The notes beneath the pieces are model-generated. The model searched no databases. It saw only the letters and a program-made list of their open reading frames with translations, and had not been told where the DNA came from. The translations under genes and the position numbers were made by a program. Shown here piece after piece: positions 45,425-56,757 of a stretch of DNA of 64,000 nucleotides (the first letter of the stretch is position 1; each line of letters begins with the position of its first letter). The stretch is from assembly GCA_051530055.1 (NCBI GenBank), contig CM121341.1, forward strand, positions 11,284,001 through 11,348,000. The letters are read 5' to 3'. This stretch comes from Neoechinorhynchus agilis (lineage: Eukaryota; Acanthocephala).

Positions 45425-46900
45425 TAAAACGATTTGTATTCGATGTTGGCAGTCGCAGGTCGGTCTAATCATTTTTTGTCGATTGATTCATGATTGGACA
45501 ATAAGCTTATATTTCTTTAGTATTTGAACTCAGTTCAACAGGTCATTTTTGTCTTCCGCTCCCTAAAGGTTTCTCGAAAAAGAACCAAAATAATTGAGGT
45601 CTTGATTTAATTGTTCTAGGAATGTTTTGAAAATACTTTTATCCTGGGATAGTTGTGATGTTTAGCTGCTCGTGAAGAAATTTATGGGCACGATCATCAG
45701 CGATAAAAAATGATTTTGAGATTGAATGGTTTTGATCGTACCAAAGTTGGGCACTATTTTTTGTTTTGACTTGTGGTGAAGATACTCCCAGTTCAAAATC
45801 ACTTTATTCTTCTGAAATATTTCGAAAGAGGAAACCTGACTTTCTCAATCATTGTTAAAGTGTTTCATTCGTATTTAAATAGAACACTAACGATGATTGA
45901 GAAGGCGAGGTAAGAACAATAAAATGATTTTTAACCGAGAGTATCTTCACCACAAGTCAAAATTTAACATCCCGATGGATTTTCTCGATATGATTATTTT
46001 TTGTATTTAAAGGGAATCACTAGCAGATTTAAAAAAATTTAAGCTTAGGTGCCAAATAATAATGAATTGAACAGAAGTTAAATATGTTTCAAACTTGATT
46101 AATGAGAAGTACCATAAATATTTCATGCTTCCCAAATGCCTAAAGATGAATCACATGCATTCTCTTGGATTAAATCGTTAATCAAAAACGTTTTGACTGC
46201 TTTAGCATCGGGGAAAAGGTCGAATTTAAAGCAATGAGCCTTCTTTTTAAACGCTCGAGTCTCAACTTTTGACTCTAGTCAACAAAGAATTATTCGAGAT
46301 ATCTTTTCAATGCATCTTACGCAATACACAAATAAATTTGGAGATTTAGTAATTTCATTTAATAAAACTTGTCTTTTTCTTAAGTGATCCTCTGTAGCTG
46401 TAGATGTAAACAATTACCGGTGATAGATTGATTCAATATGTATATTTATTCTTCTCTATAAAATAAATTTAGACTTTAACCTCGATGTAATGCATGTTTA
46501 AATCAAACTGTACTTTGTTTTTGGGCACCTCTCGAGACTTTGTTAGCGTAACAATCGATGGGTATCCAACGCAAACATTTTAACCCATACGAAATTTACA
46601 AAGTCAAGATGAAAATTCTATTGACGACTATAATGGATCGCTTAAGTGTCTCACTTACGCTCAGAATTTATAACTTCCGTCGTTTAGGATCTACTCCTTG
46701 CCATATTGAATTACTTTATGCTTTTAAGTCCCCATTCTAAAGTTTTGAGTATGTCATGTCCTAGAGGTGCTCCTTATAAAAGCGATCGGAAACGCGCTAT
46801 CAAAGTACTAAACCCCTTTCGGATCCACACGACAAGCAAACTGATCAAGCTTTTTTCGTGAGTACTCCAATATTAGACTTATATTTCACACTTTGAACCC
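45425..46900. other. intergenic DNA with one inverted-repeat element
   Basis: Contains the element at 45763-45965; the remainder shows no recognised gene. The 60-codon frame at 46558 has no support. Confidence 0.3.
45763..45965. mobile_element. foldback/MITE-like element, about 203 bp
   Basis: The left end GACTTGTGGTGAAGATACTC and the right end GAGTATCTTCACCACAAGTC are perfect inverted copies. Complementarity continues inward for about 50 bp at about 85%, then through the TTCTCAATCAT...ATGATTGAGAA core, so nearly the whole element can fold back. No coding capacity. Confidence 0.75.
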
Positions 46901-46906
46901 TTAGAA

Positions 46907-47834
46907 ATGCACGCTGGATCTATTGCTCTAATATGTTTTTCGATATTGGTCAGTAAATTCGATCATATTTTTATATAAAATTCTGCCCACCTCTTTCCAG
47001 AATAGCATTCAAATATATGGCGTATATTGCCGAAACTCGTGGAATTCGCGGTCACTCGTCAGATATCCATTTCTATATTCCGATAATATAGGTAGACCCA
47101 TCTCTTCTACTGCGCTTCGGAATTGGCGTAGTGATCCATACTATAAACGGGACGAACTGCTGTCTGGTGATGAAGGAACTAGCGAGATTGTAGATATCAG
47201 TCGCAAAATGACGACCCTTGAAAATGAAGAGAATGACTTAACCGAAAGCGCTATTAAGCGTAACAGTGAGCGTTCATCGGCCAAAAAATATAATCATTTC
47301 TCGAAGAATATTGTGGAAGACACAAAAACAGAAAAACAAGGAAAGATTAAGAATCGCCAACGTAAACATTCATTGCCGGCTGGGGAGGACCGTGAGTGGT
47401 CAAGTGAAATTGTGGATTTCGTACTCAACGGACCACTAATAACTAAAGACGGATATGAGTTTTCAAACAAGGCCGTTAGATATAAGCGGCATAATATGCG
47501 TTCAATGATGCAAGATCCAAATGATCGGACGAAGAAGATTGTGGATTTCAGACGCAGTTACATTCCCGATGACAGCGAGGACCAAGCATTGGATAATGGC
47601 GAAGATAATTGGTCAAGCTCAGTGGTCAATACCGGTATTTATGAGCTTCCTGTGTTATCCCATAAGATCGCTGAACTGAATCACGAAGCACCGTTAATAA
47701 ATAGTGATGTTCAATGGCGGTCAAAACGGATTTATTGGCCGAGATTGGACGGTGTACATTCTCCTAGTAATTATGCAATGGATTATTCTCAAATTCCTAG
47801 AGGAATAAATGATTTCAGAAAAAGATTTCTATAA
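46907..47834 (+). CDS. secreted precursor-like protein with dibasic sites
   Basis: Not recognised. Exon 1 (46907-46948) encodes MHAGSIALICFSIL, a short signal-peptide core, and ends at GTCAGT. After a 52-bp canonical intron ending CTCTTTCCAG, exon 2 (47001-47834) continues in frame to give about 291 aa. TTAG ends two bases before the ATG. The mature region is hydrophilic and rich in basic pairs (YKRDE, KYKR-like, SKRIYW, FRKRFL) and has four recurring W-[SR]-S contexts (NWRSDPYYKR, EWSSEIVDF, NWSSSVVNTG, QWRSKRIYWP). Two copies of KxIVDF also occur. This pattern suits a peptide-hormone or neuropeptide precursor processed at KR/RR sites, but no known mature peptide family is evident, and amidation-type GKR sites are scarce. 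A plain secreted or cuticle-associated protein is the alternative. Confidence 0.6.
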
Positions 47835-47839
47835 TGCAA

Positions 47840-48595
47840 AGACGAGAATACCAAATATAAAGCCGTTGTATTGTCTTTAAATTTTAAATACATCCACGTC
47901 GTTCAGTTAATAAGCTTCGTCGGTAGATTGCCGATTGACCTTTCAATCGCATGTTGTATTTTCGATTGTGTGACACTTAGTTAAGCTTGATTGCTGCATA
48001 TTAATTAATTATTTAGCCCGTAGATATTCTTTAACTGGAAATGCTTTTAGCTAAAAGGGTTTTCTACTGGGAGAAGGCTAAAACAAAAAATTTAATCACG
48101 CATCCCCGCCGGTACCTCTTCACATATCCGCAATGTTGTTTAACTTTATGGAAAGAAAGTATACAAATGGAATGAGTGTAAGAGATACAAGACAGATAAT
48201 TTTAAGATCAAGCTATCAATTGAATTAGATCGGCGTTGAAAGGTTCGAGATCTTTTTGAGATCGACAGCGAGAGATGTACTTCGCATTAAAAGGGAGTTG
48301 GTATTTTCAAAATGAAAGTTTATTTAAGCTCATTGAAGGTTTAGGAAATGTATACCTTCAGAACTTCTATCTGTTTATAAGGATTCATTGTTCGTAAATC
48401 CGAACGGCAAGCATTGAGTAAAAGAAAGAGTCAATATTTTAGAATTAATGAACATTTTGCTTCGAATCTTGGTCGAAGTATCGGTCTCTTTCGCTTCGGC
48501 AATCGCAATGGAAATCTTGAAACTGATAATCAAATAAGATAAAATCTAAAGCCCTAAGCAATACTCGCGTATTTTACAATTGCACTTACTTAGAA
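47840..48595. other. intergenic DNA
   Basis: No recognised features before the Penelope-like remnant. Confidence 0.3.
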
Positions 48596-48600
48596 ATTGT

Positions 48601-49298
48601 TTTTGTGACGTCGGTCACCCACACATTTATTTGATCGAATTTTCGAGACTCGCCGGTCTCCTCTTCAGGTGTTTTCAACATCTAAAACACAAACAAGCGC
48701 TAGGTCATGAGCGGATATCTGTGGTTGATAACTTCAGGGTCACATTCCCTTTGTTACCTTCCATATGTTTTTGTCGCTCGGCCTGTTCTATCATCATGGA
48801 CTCCATTATGAGCCTTCGTTGTAGGTGATCCTCACTCATTAACATTGCTGCATTTTCAAATCCGATAGAGTGCGAGTTTTCGTGCGCATGGTTCAACATC
48901 GCTGACGTCGTGCCCCCGTCCGCATGACGTAACGGTGTTGTCTAATGCGCATGTCCAGCCGCTGCATTGTTTGACCGATGCACATGGTTTTGCAATCAAG
49001 ACAGGGAATAACGTACACTCCTCGAACACCCTTTCGCATCGGTTTGCGTTTGAAAATGCCAGCCAATGTGGGATCACTTTTCGTGAAGATCTCTGCGTCT
49101 GGATCAATTCTTTTCACTTGCGCCTCTGCCAACGGGCATGACGGACCCGGGGTCCTGAGTCAAAACGTGAATTGATGTTGAGCGAGCGCTTGTTTGTGTT
49201 TTAGGTGTTGACAACACCTGAAGAGGAGACCGGCGAGTCGCGAAAATTCGATCAAATAAATAAATGTCCGGGTGAGAGACGTCACAAAAACAAATATA
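48601..49298 (-). mobile_element. Penelope-like element remnant with GIY-YIG endonuclease and inverted hammerhead-bearing ends
   Basis: Roughly 110-bp inverted ends (from TTTTGTGACGTC at 48601 and its counterpart ending near 49297) flank an interior that codes on the minus strand. The interior gives GVRGVYVIPCLDCKTMCIGQ and T..L..RIRQH, the GIY-YIG endonuclease of Penelope-like retroelements. After a frame change it gives HAHENSHSIGFENAAML and HLQRRLIMESMMIE, the conserved end of that domain. The reverse transcriptase is missing, so the copy is truncated. Each end holds CTGAAGA, one G, a GAGAC hairpin and GAAA (48668-48641 minus; 49218-49245 plus). The plus copy has one stem mismatch. Confidence 0.85.
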
Positions 49299-49299
49299 C

Positions 49300-50225
49300 T
49301 ATCCAATCAAAGAAACAACTTGACCTTTTACTTAGAAATCATATACGATAACATTTACTATGAATATTGGCTGATTATGTCATCAACATAAACACAATGA
49401 ATCATTTTCTAATTTTATTAAACTTATTTAATGAGTGCGAAAAGTAATTAAATCGAAACAGTATTTGTAACCAGTCGATATTACGATGAACGTTTTTTCG
49501 GGGAATTAAACTTTGGACGTGTTTTTTACATGATAGGACAATTTTTTATTGAAGCCACGCACCTATGCAATTTTGTCAATTTCATTTCAAAGTTCAAGCA
49601 AATAATTTTCGTTAACAAGTTTTATTACGATGAAACTAACTTCTGTTTGCATCTACGATAATTATAAATAAAGAAAATATAAACTGTTTACACAAATTTT
49701 AGGGTAATAGTGTTTTTCCCGCGATTTAAGAGACATCGTAGCACAAAAACGATGAATTAAATTTCATCAAATATTTGGCTGCTCTAATAACCTATCGTCT
49801 CTTAGGTGTGCCCATAAATAATATACGTCTTTTCTAATTTTATATGAAAACTCGACATCCTGCTTGAGAGAATTTAATGCAGGAAAACCCTTCGGACCGG
49901 TGTTTTAAAATTATCAAAAATAAGTATTTAGCAGGCTGTCGTTCTTTTCGCCATAAAGGAAAAAAACAGGTCGGAACATAAAGAGTTATAGATTTGTTAG
50001 ATTTTTAAAGCTAACGAAGATTTGGGTTATTAACTTCGTTTAATTTGAGTTTATCCTGCAAAGCGTTCAATAGACACGTCCTCCAATTGCAAATTTTTAG
50101 GATCTTGAATGTGCGTTATTATTTTAAGAGCAAACGGAAATTGCAGTTTATTTTTTGACGAAAATCTCAAAAAACGTCTTCGGATCGCTCTATATAGCTC
50201 TACCTTTATAAAGAACCAGTCGTTG
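49300..50225. other. AT-rich intergenic DNA
   Basis: No recognised gene, RNA or repeat. Confidence 0.3.
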
Positions 50226-50229
50226 TTCA

Positions 50230-51731
50230 TTAATCCTTGCTAAGGATGTGATCCAAAGACCACGTTATCGTTGACTTTATACCTGTAGCACTTTTCCTTT
50301 CATGGCTACCAGTCTTCGTTTTGCCACTGAGGACACCGTTATTTACTACAGTTGTCAGACTTGAAAGATTGATGCCAGAATTCGAAGTTTCGTCAATGTT
50401 CAATTTTTTAGCGCCACTATTTTTGTTACCGTAAAAAAATGGTGCTCCTTTAAGATCACTTTTACAATTGAAAGTTGCGATTTGCGGCATAATTGGAAAC
50501 CTGACAGTGTTCTGATTGGTCGCTGCTTGGAGCATATAGGCGTAAAGCATTGGATCGTACACGAACGCGAGTGTGGATCTTTGCCTTTTGTCTTTCATTC
50601 TTCGATTTTGAAACCATACCTATAATGGGAAGTACGCTATTCTCTTAAGTCCGGTGAACTTTCAATCGCGCATCATTTTAAAAATTACAAAAAAAATTAA
50701 TACTCAAAAATTCCATCAGCGTAGCTTAATGCGCTTCCTATTTTTACATTTAAATAAAGAAGGATTCTTGACGGAAATGGCTTTAAGTTCTAAAAGGATT
50801 GAGAGATTAATAGCCGGGAAACCACAAAAAATTTCAATATCAGCACGCTTCTTGTGTGACCTAAATTTGATGTATTTCATAAATTCCAAACAACTTTTTA
50901 TATTTAAAACCATGCTTTTTCATTTGCTGGATAAGCGCGTTATCAATAAAAGTCTATTATGTTTAGCATTATAAAAAAATAAATTTTGTCTTTAATGAAG
51001 ATACACGTACTAAGTTACTAATATCATCAGAGACCTAGAGAAAACTCGGCGTTGAATTCCGAGATCGCGGAATCAAATTTACAAACAGCAAATTAGATTT
51101 CCTGCTATTGGATGATTTCAGTTGACAGTTTAAAGCTGCTATTTTTATTAGTTATTGATGAACTGTAATGCCATCTAAAGTATTAATCGTTTTTATACTG
51201 TGGAAAGTTTAGCCGGAAAAAGGCCTGCATTAAAATCAAACTACTAAGAAATCCTTAATTGTTATGAAATTTATAGTTTTAAATTACGCAGCCTTACAAT
51301 TGTATTACAAAATCTAGTTTGTTAAGTATCAAAAATATAAGCGTTGTATCTCCCGTCATAAAAGTTATTAAGTAGTGCACATAAATAAAAAACGCTTGCC
51401 AAGAACAGCTTCATTTAAAGAATTAAATATCCCCCATTTTTGCAACAAATGAAAATTTCAACTAACATCATTTCTATTAAAAAAAGATACATAAGATTAA
51501 ACTGACCTTAATAGTACTTTCGGTAAGATTTAATTGCACAGCCAACTCACATCGCCGTTGCCTCGAAATATAATTGTCCTTAGCAAACTCCTTTTCGAGC
51601 AAATCAATTTGTCTTTTTGAGAAGGCAGTCCTATATCTTTTGGTACTTTCTGACGACATTTTGGCTAAGATTGGATTCACCGAATTCCAGCCATATTCAT
51701 TATTGGTGTCACGTTTAAATTGAGCGCACAT
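50230..51731 (-). CDS. eve: even-skipped/Evx-type homeobox transcription factor
   Basis: A nuclear DNA-binding developmental regulator (even-skipped in flies, Evx in vertebrates, vab-7 in C. elegans). Exon 1 (51731-51507) ends in the homeodomain after TIK; exon 2 (50619-50230) resumes [14 protein letters not shown]. The 887-bp intron is canonical (AAG/GTCAGT to TATAG). The homeodomain [20 protein letters not shown] and [20 protein letters not shown] is typical of Eve, and the [12 protein letters not shown] motif directly after it is diagnostic of the family. The protein is only about 204 aa, with about 30 residues before the homeodomain, much shorter than fly or vertebrate members. An upstream exon cannot be excluded, but the ATG is the first in frame. 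A splice between residues 46 and 47 of the homeodomain is common in Evx genes. Confidence 0.93.
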
Positions 51732-51734
51732 ATT

Positions 51735-53600
51735 TCAGAAGCAACAGCACTGTCGCCGATGCTGACTTTAGATACTGATTCTCATTTGCACGGATGCTCG
51801 GTGGATTGTGCAGCGTGTGTTTTGGTTTTCCTATTTATTGGCAATAAGTTCCTTTAGATGTAAGACAATTCCTTAGGTCTGATGTACACGCTCCCGTGTG
51901 CTATTATTCCACTTCTCACCATTAGACGTATTAAACATATGATTGGCTACACGATATCTTACCAGATAACATCCCAAGGGATTTTTTGCGGGATATGCTG
52001 CGTGAGATCAGAGATGTCGACATGGACGAGAGATGAGGCATTTGCGATGTCATGGTTATTCCACATAAGTGGGCAAAGGTGCATTTACGAAATTCTTGGA
52101 TTATTCGTATTTTGTTGATTGCCGTTGATCAAATACGTCTCTAAAGATCGATGCTATGTGGCTAAAATGACCGTTATGGAACTAGATCTCGAGAACAAAT
52201 GATCGATAAACAATTGTCTTTATAGGCAATTGTCTTTGTCTAGAATTTACCAGCCATTATGCTCCCCTCCTTACATGCGAAGAATCCTTCGTTCCTGATG
52301 TGGATAATCGTAAATTGTCATACTGATTTATGCGGTGCTACAAGTGCAGATGATTCAGATTAGACTAATTCCATAAAAGATAGATTCGTTTAGGAGTGAC
52401 TGATAAGGTATCGGAGCAAATCGCATAGCTGAAACATGGATTTTTTCAGCGAAGTGACGAATGGATTGTTAAATAATCTAAACGTTAAAAGTCATTCGCT
52501 CGAACTTATTCATTATTGACTTTTTTCATAATTAGGTTTGGTTCATGTTCAAATCGGTGAAGAAATTATCCTTAAACATTGGAATCTAAATAAACGAAAA
52601 ATATATCCGTGTTTATAGTCGTTAGTTTCATCCTAAGAAATTTGTTTGCGGAATACGGATTTCTACCTTTGGCGAGGGCAAGTTCCAGGATATTTATTCG
52701 TTACTTAACAATGATTTGAGATTCTCAAACGTGGCACTTGGTACTTTTTGCCCGTCCAGAAGTTGATGAATTTGATTAATGAAATTATACTTGTAACGAT
52801 GGTATGCTCATCGCTAAATTGCGTCGAAAGTGAAATATAATCTGGAAAAATGTAAAAATATAATTGAAAATATCGAAGTTAAACCGTAACTTCGAATGTT
52901 GCGACTTTACAACCAAAACGATCATTATTAAAAAAATGTGGAAGCAGAGCTCTGCTATTCACCCATTGCTTATAAATAAAAACCAATCAATTATCTCACC
53001 GTAATGATAGAGAAACATTATTTATTTTGAATGTTGTTGTTTTTCGTAACTTTATACAAAAATGGTTAATTAGTTTTTTTCCAGCCCGTTGCCATTTTTT
53101 TGAGTTAACTTTATCAAATTTGTCACTAAACGAGTATACTAAATATCAGAATTTTGTATTTTCTCCAATATAATGTTAGTAACACATAATTTTAGCTAAA
53201 ATGTAAATTAAAATTCGGCTTTCTTACTAGAATTGAACGATTTCAAAACATTAAGAAGAGTTAATTGTCTAATGAGTACAAAAAGTAAAAACGCCCTAAA
53301 ATTAATCTCTTTCTTATATGATTGATGATCGATAATGTCTTAATTTTCTATAAGTTAAATGAGGTCTCGAATGAACGATTAGAATGTGAGTCATGTATCC
53401 ACAATTACTATCCGGATTTTCCAGAGAGCGCCCATGTTGCTCAAACAAATTGCAGAAAGCTGCGTTCATTTCAAGCTTAAAGATAGAATCATCAACAATC
53501 CATTCATTCGTTAAACAAAAACGCAAAATTTGAATGTTGCTAATAAAATTCAGAATAGATTTATTTTTGCATTTGACAAATTTCTTTTTATAAGTACACA
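51735..53600. other. intergenic DNA between even-skipped and the bZIP gene
   Basis: Both genes are on the minus strand, so this holds the even-skipped upstream region and the bZIP 3' flank. No conserved coding sequence was recognised. Confidence 0.3.
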
Positions 53601-53613
53601 CATAATAAAAAGC

Positions 53614-54456
53614 TCATCTAACAGGAGTTGTTCGATGGTCGATGGAATTCAATACAGCAAGGAAATCATCGTACTTCTTCTGATCATTCAAAATTTGCCT
53701 AACAAAGCTGATAGCAAAAATTAGTCGGTTTCTAAAGGTCTGCACATTAATCTTAAGTTCGTTTAGCTCGGATTGGGTGCAGACTTCGCGGACTGATCGT
53801 TTAAGCCGCGATTTGCGTGCACTCTCGTTGTTGCGGGCACGTTTGGCAACGTATTCTTCATCTTTTTTCTCATCTGGAACGCGAGAAGGTGCCTTATAGC
53901 AAGCATCCTCAACAAAAAGCATTTTTGATATAAAAAGGTTGAGGTTGCATGCTCTACGCTTTCGAGAAGATTTTATAAAATTTAGTTTAGCAGACCATTC
54001 ATCGTTATTTAAGATTGAACAAGGATCTTTGGTTGTTCCTGTTGATAGTAAATCAATCGAGGATTCCTGAACTGTACCAAGATAAGCGACTGGGTCCGAT
54101 GGAATGGTTGCTGTCGTTGGCATTAAGCTGTTAATATAAGATGGAACGTGTTGTTGAAAGGCTGCTGGATTTGTGGAAGATTGATTGCAACCCATTTGAA
54201 TGGTAGATGTTTGTTCAAATTGTATGTTGTAATGAAGATTACTAGTTAAAGGAGGATAATAATATGGCAGGGGGTAAATGTGCCTTGGATAAAAGTTTGA
54301 TTCGGCTGTAATGTAAGATGGATTCTCAGGTTGATTAGTGTAGGATTGCTCGTTCAAGTTGGATTTACGTTCAATGCGTCGTCTTAATCAGGATTTAAAG
54401 ACGGAGATGGCTAAATGAGAAACTTACCTCTTACATGGCTGCGGAGATGATTGCAT
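53614..54456 (-). CDS. bZIP transcription factor (C/EBP, PAR or CES-2-like)
   Basis: Two exons: 54456-54428 (MQSSPQPCKR) and 54382-53614, joined by a 45-bp canonical intron (GAG/GTAAGT to ATTAAG). About 266 aa. The N-terminal half is proline, tyrosine and serine-rich, consistent with an activation region. The basic region is KRARNNESARKSRLKRSVRE, matching NNxxxxxSR of the PAR/NFIL3/C/EBP group. It is followed by a poor zipper (LNELKINVQTF, FAISFVRQIL) whose heptad leucines are partly replaced by V and F. Such proteins bind palindromes around TTACGTAA or related CRE-like sites as dimers; the specific subfamily is uncertain. The second exon alone would appear to begin at a TTG, which is why the short first exon matters. 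Confidence 0.8.
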
Positions 54457-54459
54457 ATC

Positions 54460-56755
54460 TTAACGATAAAATCAGCCAATACACTGCATGCAGGTGTAGT
54501 CAGAATTATCCAACAAAGAAGCTCAGTTCAACGAGAACATTACTGAACAAATCGGAAATCACTCGTTGGTACGTGCAACAGATAAAATTAAAATTCTATT
54601 TGACTGTTATGTGTGGTAGACGTAACTTAATGGTACCGAGGTACAGTCGTTGGGAATGAATTTGAACGGATTACAACAATTGAGAGGTTGATCTTTGAAT
54701 ACCTCAAGAAAAAAATGCTGAGAAATATACTAAGTATTTTCTTATTATCCTTGTGCATTTCTCATGATTTCAAATACTTAAGACGAATTAAAATATGTAC
54801 TTGGATATTGTCTTCTTATTTTACACAAAAAGTATAAATTAATTCTTCAAGTTACAAAGTGTTCACGGTTTTAATATCTCTTAAAATCGAATATTCTGCT
54901 TACCATAGTCGAATCTAAGAGAGATTAACGGATTTTTCTCATCGACGGTATTAGCGCAATGTTGATTCTTATATCTTTAATTTAAAATATGACAACGATG
55001 TCTTTCATAGGAACGCTTTAATCAATCAAACAAAAGTAAATTCATCAAGTACTAGTTCGTTTGTTTTCATAGAAATCTTTAAAGAAAAACTGAAGAGTCG
55101 CTACACTTATTTTTGCTGTTAAAGGTTACAAGAATTTCCTTTGAAGAAGCAATATTGCAGGGTGACCGTGTTTGATGGTGAATTTGTAGAGAAAGGACTT
55201 TTATAGTCCGCAGATCATTTTTTTGTTGTATTTAGCAATTAAAGAAAAATGTCACGAAAAAAGTTTGAAGTTCCAAATTTTTAGTTATCCAGTGAGCTGG
55301 AATTTATGACGTAAAAATAAGCTCCCGGTTCCCTACAAATAGTCGATAAATGTTGGACTTTGTTAGTGTGTTCGAAAATGGAGAATCGCTTGTTTGAAGG
55401 CTAGAGGTAATCTAAGTTAAATGGTTGACGGCAAAAAGTGAACACAGGAAAAAGTCGCTTATCTTGCATATGAGACTCCCTACAAATGAAATATAATAAT
55501 AAATTCGAGAATATACTTAAAAATCCGAGATTTCCGTATGTCGAATTTTACGGCATCCAAAAACCTTTCCTAGTAATGACAAATAGATGAAAGGAACTTT
55601 GAGGGTATAAACTTATGGCGGAACGTACTGTCGGGTATTCGGTTCTCAAGGTTATGGAGAAATAGTAACCGTTGTAGTTTGAGATGAAGAGTAAAAGCAA
55701 AACCTTTATACCGGACAGAAACCAAAAGCGACTAAATAGCGAGATATTGTCTCAGGTACAATCGAGGAATTGCTGGTAAACCGATGAATGCGGAATCATC
55801 ATGATCATTGTAACTGATACTTTTCTGGACGGGTTTCAAATAAACAGAAATCTCTTCGGATTATGAATAAAGGAAAATTCGTTAGGAGGATATCGACGCA
55901 TACTGATCGATTCCAAACCCGCCCAAGTTTATGATTTTTTACGAACATTGAAGAAGAGCGTTGGAACTTAAGGCGCTGTTCGGGCAAAGGATCTCGTGAG
56001 AAAACAAAGTCTGGGATCGCACTGGAATTCCCGACAATATTCATAGATTTGTAGCTTTTAATCCGAGGCTACATTTGGGACCAATCAATAATAGCGATGT
56101 GGTAGGAAATATTTTAATGGTTTAATTATGATTTTCGTTAGTCCGCATTACCCATTGTAAGGTTCCCGATTGCATTTAAATCTTTCCACATCGAATCAGA
56201 TATTGCTTCCATCTTCCCGATCGGAGGTATGCGCCCAAGTTTAAGAGAGTTTTTTACGAACATTAACAAGGAGCGTTGGAACTTAAAGCGATCTTCGGGC
56301 GGATGACCAAATAGCTTTAAGGGTGCGGATCCGTGGATTTGAACCGCGGTCATATTCTTTCTCTTCTAATGATGCATCATTGAGAGACAACCTTACGATT
56401 GCACTGAAACTCTTGATTTTGAAAGTGATTGATTTATGGAGAGGGAAGCATTAGTGGGCTAGTTTGGTGGTTTTTAAGGCTTTATTGGATCGGTCGTTCA
56501 TCAAATTTTTAACCTGGGAGTGCAAAGTTGGTTTTTAGGATTTTTTGAATAATTTGTCCACTTTTTGAACCAAGATTCCAAGCGGTTCTTATTGTGCGAG
56601 TTATTTAGATCGAATGTTCACGGTCACTTAAAAAGGTCTGCAAATCTCAATCTACCATTAAATTCGTAATCTAAAATGAACTGTAATTGGAGCCATAAAA
56701 CTTAAAAATGTTGGTTGTTGGTAGGGTTTTTTCACTTGCGGCCTATCAAATGGGT
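54460..56755. other. intergenic DNA with a diverged duplicated minus-strand segment
   Basis: Segments at about 55918-55990 and 56226-56302 are copies. On the minus strand both read P-E-[QD]-R-[LF]-KFQRS-x-x-MFVKN-x-KLGR. Nothing else is recognised. They may be remains of a repeated gene or mobile element. Confidence 0.35.
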
Positions 56756-56757
56756 AG

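Noticed and set aside
56300-56360. A tRNA-like stretch with GGATTTGAACCGCGG
   Set aside because: It resembles a T-arm fragment, but no acceptor, D or anticodon stems could be drawn around it on either strand.
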